64,000 nt of DNA. Origin: an uncultured Lachnospiraceae bacterium. Its GTDB lineage: Bacteria > Bacillota > Clostridia > Lachnospirales > Lachnospiraceae. The stretch is taken from NCBI GenBank assembly GCA_902762905.1, contig CACWQE010000013.1:1-64000 (forward strand). The letters are read 5' to 3'. The translations under genes were made by a program, and so were the position numbers. Below the pieces are notes generated by a model. The model had not been told where the DNA came from. It made no database searches and saw only the letters and a list, made by a program, of their open reading frames with translations. Of this stretch, positions 63,201-64,000 are shown one piece after another. The first letter of the stretch is position 1, and each line of letters opens with the position of its first letter.

Positions 63201-64000
63201 CCGGTTGAATTCATCCTCCTTTTGGTCAAAATGTTCTATTCTGACGCTATGCGATGCAATCTCTGCGATCAATCTCTGAATAGATTCTTCACATTCATTC
63301 TCCTTTTTCTCCTGCTCTATGCATAACTGCTCAACATCTTCATACTGTGTTTCCTTTGCTTCACGCATTTTGTCAACGTTTTCCAGACTTTCTGAATAGT
63401 ATTTTCTAAGATAACCACCAATCTGCTTACGCTCCGGTTCTAACTCTTTCTCATTTGCGCGTGATACGTCAATACGCTGCGTGAGGAATTCATATTCTTT
63501 TTCCTGCTCATCAATATCCATCTGTTGCTTTGCACACTCATAAAGATGAACCCGTTTTTCGATATTGGCAATCTCCTGCTCTAAGCTCTCTTTTTCCTGT
63601 GTAATCATATCCCGATTGCCAGCATGTATCTCCATATCATCTACTAATTGATGCACTTCCATAGATAACTTTTCATACACAATGCGTGCAATCTGATTCT
63701 CATATTCCCTGTCTAATTCCGTCCATTCCTCATCTTGTTTCCGATCCTTTTCTTCTAACTGATCCAACACCTCTATAAAACAGGCTATCCGGTTCTCTAA
63801 CGCATTCACCCGTTGTTCTACAATCTGATATTCCTTTGCATCCTCTTCCACAGAGATCATGTCTTCCTTGAATTGCAAAATAGTATCCCGCCGTTGAATC
63901 TTTGACTGATTGTCCTTATACATACGAATATACTTATCTATGATATTCTGAAATTCTTTTACCCTGTTCTGGTTATAATTCAATTTGTTCTGTATTGTCT
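60279..64000 (-). CDS. MukB/JetC-like SMC ATPase, N-terminus beyond the window
   Basis: At least 1239 residues, open at the right edge with no start codon needed inside the window, and no Walker A is present, so the N-terminal head lies beyond 64000. Two long Glu/Lys/Arg/Gln coiled-coil arms flank a globular hinge-like region (about residues 430-530 of the visible part: LPYALILPKNEIRKLERHG, then SFPIPLIPRESLEEVL). The C-terminal head has the ABC signature in NSGGEGFLSAFVILSSLLQYM, Walker B in KVLVMDNPFAQTNAAHLLKPLMDMA and a distal LICLSGLGGDSIYGRFDNIYVLNL. This layout is closer to MukB and to JetC of Wadjet plasmid-defence complexes than to chromosomal Smc or SbcC. Partners would lie to the right of the window. 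Confidence 0.8.
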   Translation of the reverse strand, partial: TIQNKLNYNQNRVKEFQNIIDKYIRMYKDNQSKIQRRDTILQFKEDMISVEEDAKEYQIVEQRVNALENRIACFIEVLDQLEEKDRKQDEEWTELDREYENQIARIVYEKLSMEVHQLVDDMEIHAGNRDMITQEKESLEQEIANIEKRVHLYECAKQQMDIDEQEKEYEFLTQRIDVSRANEKELEPERKQIGGYLRKYYSESLENVDKMREAKETQYEDVEQLCIEQEKKENECEESIQRLIAEIASHSVRIEHFDQKEDEFNRNYKENFARNILGDYEPGSLDIRKQEYAKQTEELNRSCAKHAKELAQEQENRKTAERKREDIQNKKKDKEFELRILSEKEAEYRDQLEERQIIMRYLGLEDTMLWNADAMIQAADRKAMDIDRVRTNLEQEKNALSRECRKLTSGEVLELPQEFQELLDELGLHPVYGMNWLDRNGYSPEENTKLVRKQPFLPYALILPKNEIRKLERHGKEIYTSFPIPLIPRESLEEVLVEEENSIVNLTGISFYMWFNEKLLNEEELHALITEKESQIQKKREQIEYKNKEYLEYIEKWSVLKNQTVTKELWQKNQADQEVLQETIQKLEEEFLDTAEELRISLEYIDQLQTVMQEEKQKMLEYARRDTDYTTFCKAYEDYQRERKLVEQSRQKKAALQEEKNKAFHLQQQYMEQMKSLEHERQRIVDRQNVIKDKLVRYESYEMQNVTTSNLLPEELEARYDAITTQMSSELQELEALQEKAGKNLVKSKESLGKIRKKYRLLDREWKELVYDEKEQIHQEILLEDRQKQHKVKEDQWHDEDKQIDVLKSRIQDKKKGMEEQCGCTEPLPKGEIHTVDFDAEQNKLKYARSELAQKRRVLENHIVCLNENQTAFAEYQDLVIKEPVIWDEDISEMDEKTLRNFAGVMRRDYRKEREEKRKSKDKIETNLNRILRKELYQDDYYSKPLEAMLAVTEQAALVLAQLHTTIQSYDSQMEKLAVDIAMVEKEKKKIEDLLEDYVKDVHGNLGKIDNNSTITVRERPLKMLRIQLPDWEENEGVYRQRLDDLISEWTRNGIEIYEQNENAIDYLGKCVTTKNLYDMVVGIGNVQIKLYKIEEQREYPITWAEVARNSGGEGFLSAFVILSSLLQYMRRDDTDIFADRNEGKVLVMDNPFAQTNAAHLLKPLMDMANKTNTQLICLSGLGGDSIYGRFDNIYVLNLVSASLRTGTQYLRGEHTRGAEEEVMVTSQIEVMEQQSFLF

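Noticed and set aside
60279..64000. Chromosomal Smc or SbcC
   Set aside because: The Walker B (DNPF) and hinge-like region fit MukB/JetC better, and no zinc-hook CxxC or sbcD partner is seen.

Overview
This window looks like a chromosome segment of a spore-forming, anaerobic Firmicute of the Lachnospiraceae (Clostridia). The evidence is protein content only: spoVAD/spoVAE, a type III glutamine synthetase, a CBS-domain family II pyrophosphatase, a Spo0A-type effector domain, Csp-like subtilase, GHKL kinase and Big2/NlpC-P60 wall proteins, plus consensus sigma-A promoters and strong AGGAGG ribosome sites. No rRNA, tRNA, CRISPR array or insertion sequence was recognised. Genus and species are not resolved.

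Layout. 0-6 kb: spoVAD-spoVAE, a degenerate CbiE/CbiT-like methyltransferase, an ABC-class ATPase and an Rpn-type nuclease with a tetrapeptide-repeat tail. 6-18 kb: a solitary MarR regulator, glnN behind an attenuator leader, a vitamin B6 salvage group (class V aminotransferase, ECF S-component, divergent pyridoxamine kinase), an EamA exporter, a membrane protein of unknown role, a polysaccharide deacetylase, a lipoprotein and a CBS-pyrophosphatase. 17.4-18.3 kb is an 866-bp non-coding stretch built of two inverted copies of a repeat whose third copy opens the window. 18-26 kb: a LacI regulator and the F1Fo ATP synthase operon atpBEF-(delta-alpha fusion)-GDC, facing a divergent LysR regulator.

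27-41 kb: a diguanylate cyclase and an eight-gene operon that joins MoxR ATPase, DUF58 protein and a giant three-VWA membrane protein to an ABC-2 transporter and two large membrane/exported proteins. This resembles a cell-envelope chaperone or stress module. 41-50 kb: Csp-like subtilase, two convergent NlpC/P60 hydrolases, an S1-domain protein, a Cys/Gly-rich small protein, an orphan biotin-dependent carboxyltransferase and a lytic transglycosylase. 49-57 kb: an ABC exporter pair, a DUF2156 protein, an unknown membrane-anchored protein, and a two-component pair whose regulator carries a Spo0A-like output domain.

57-64 kb looks like accessory DNA: an AT-rich AAA-ATPase/TOPRIM-like pair of the kind seen in anti-phage systems (5' end of the second gene frameshifted), a GtrA protein, and the C-terminal part of a MukB/JetC-like SMC ATPase running off the window edge. 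The most interesting items are this possible defence region, the three-VWA operon, the Spo0A-paralogue two-component pair, the stop-codon-abutting repeat family, the delta-alpha ATP synthase fusion, and a signal-peptide gene that appears to start at ATA.
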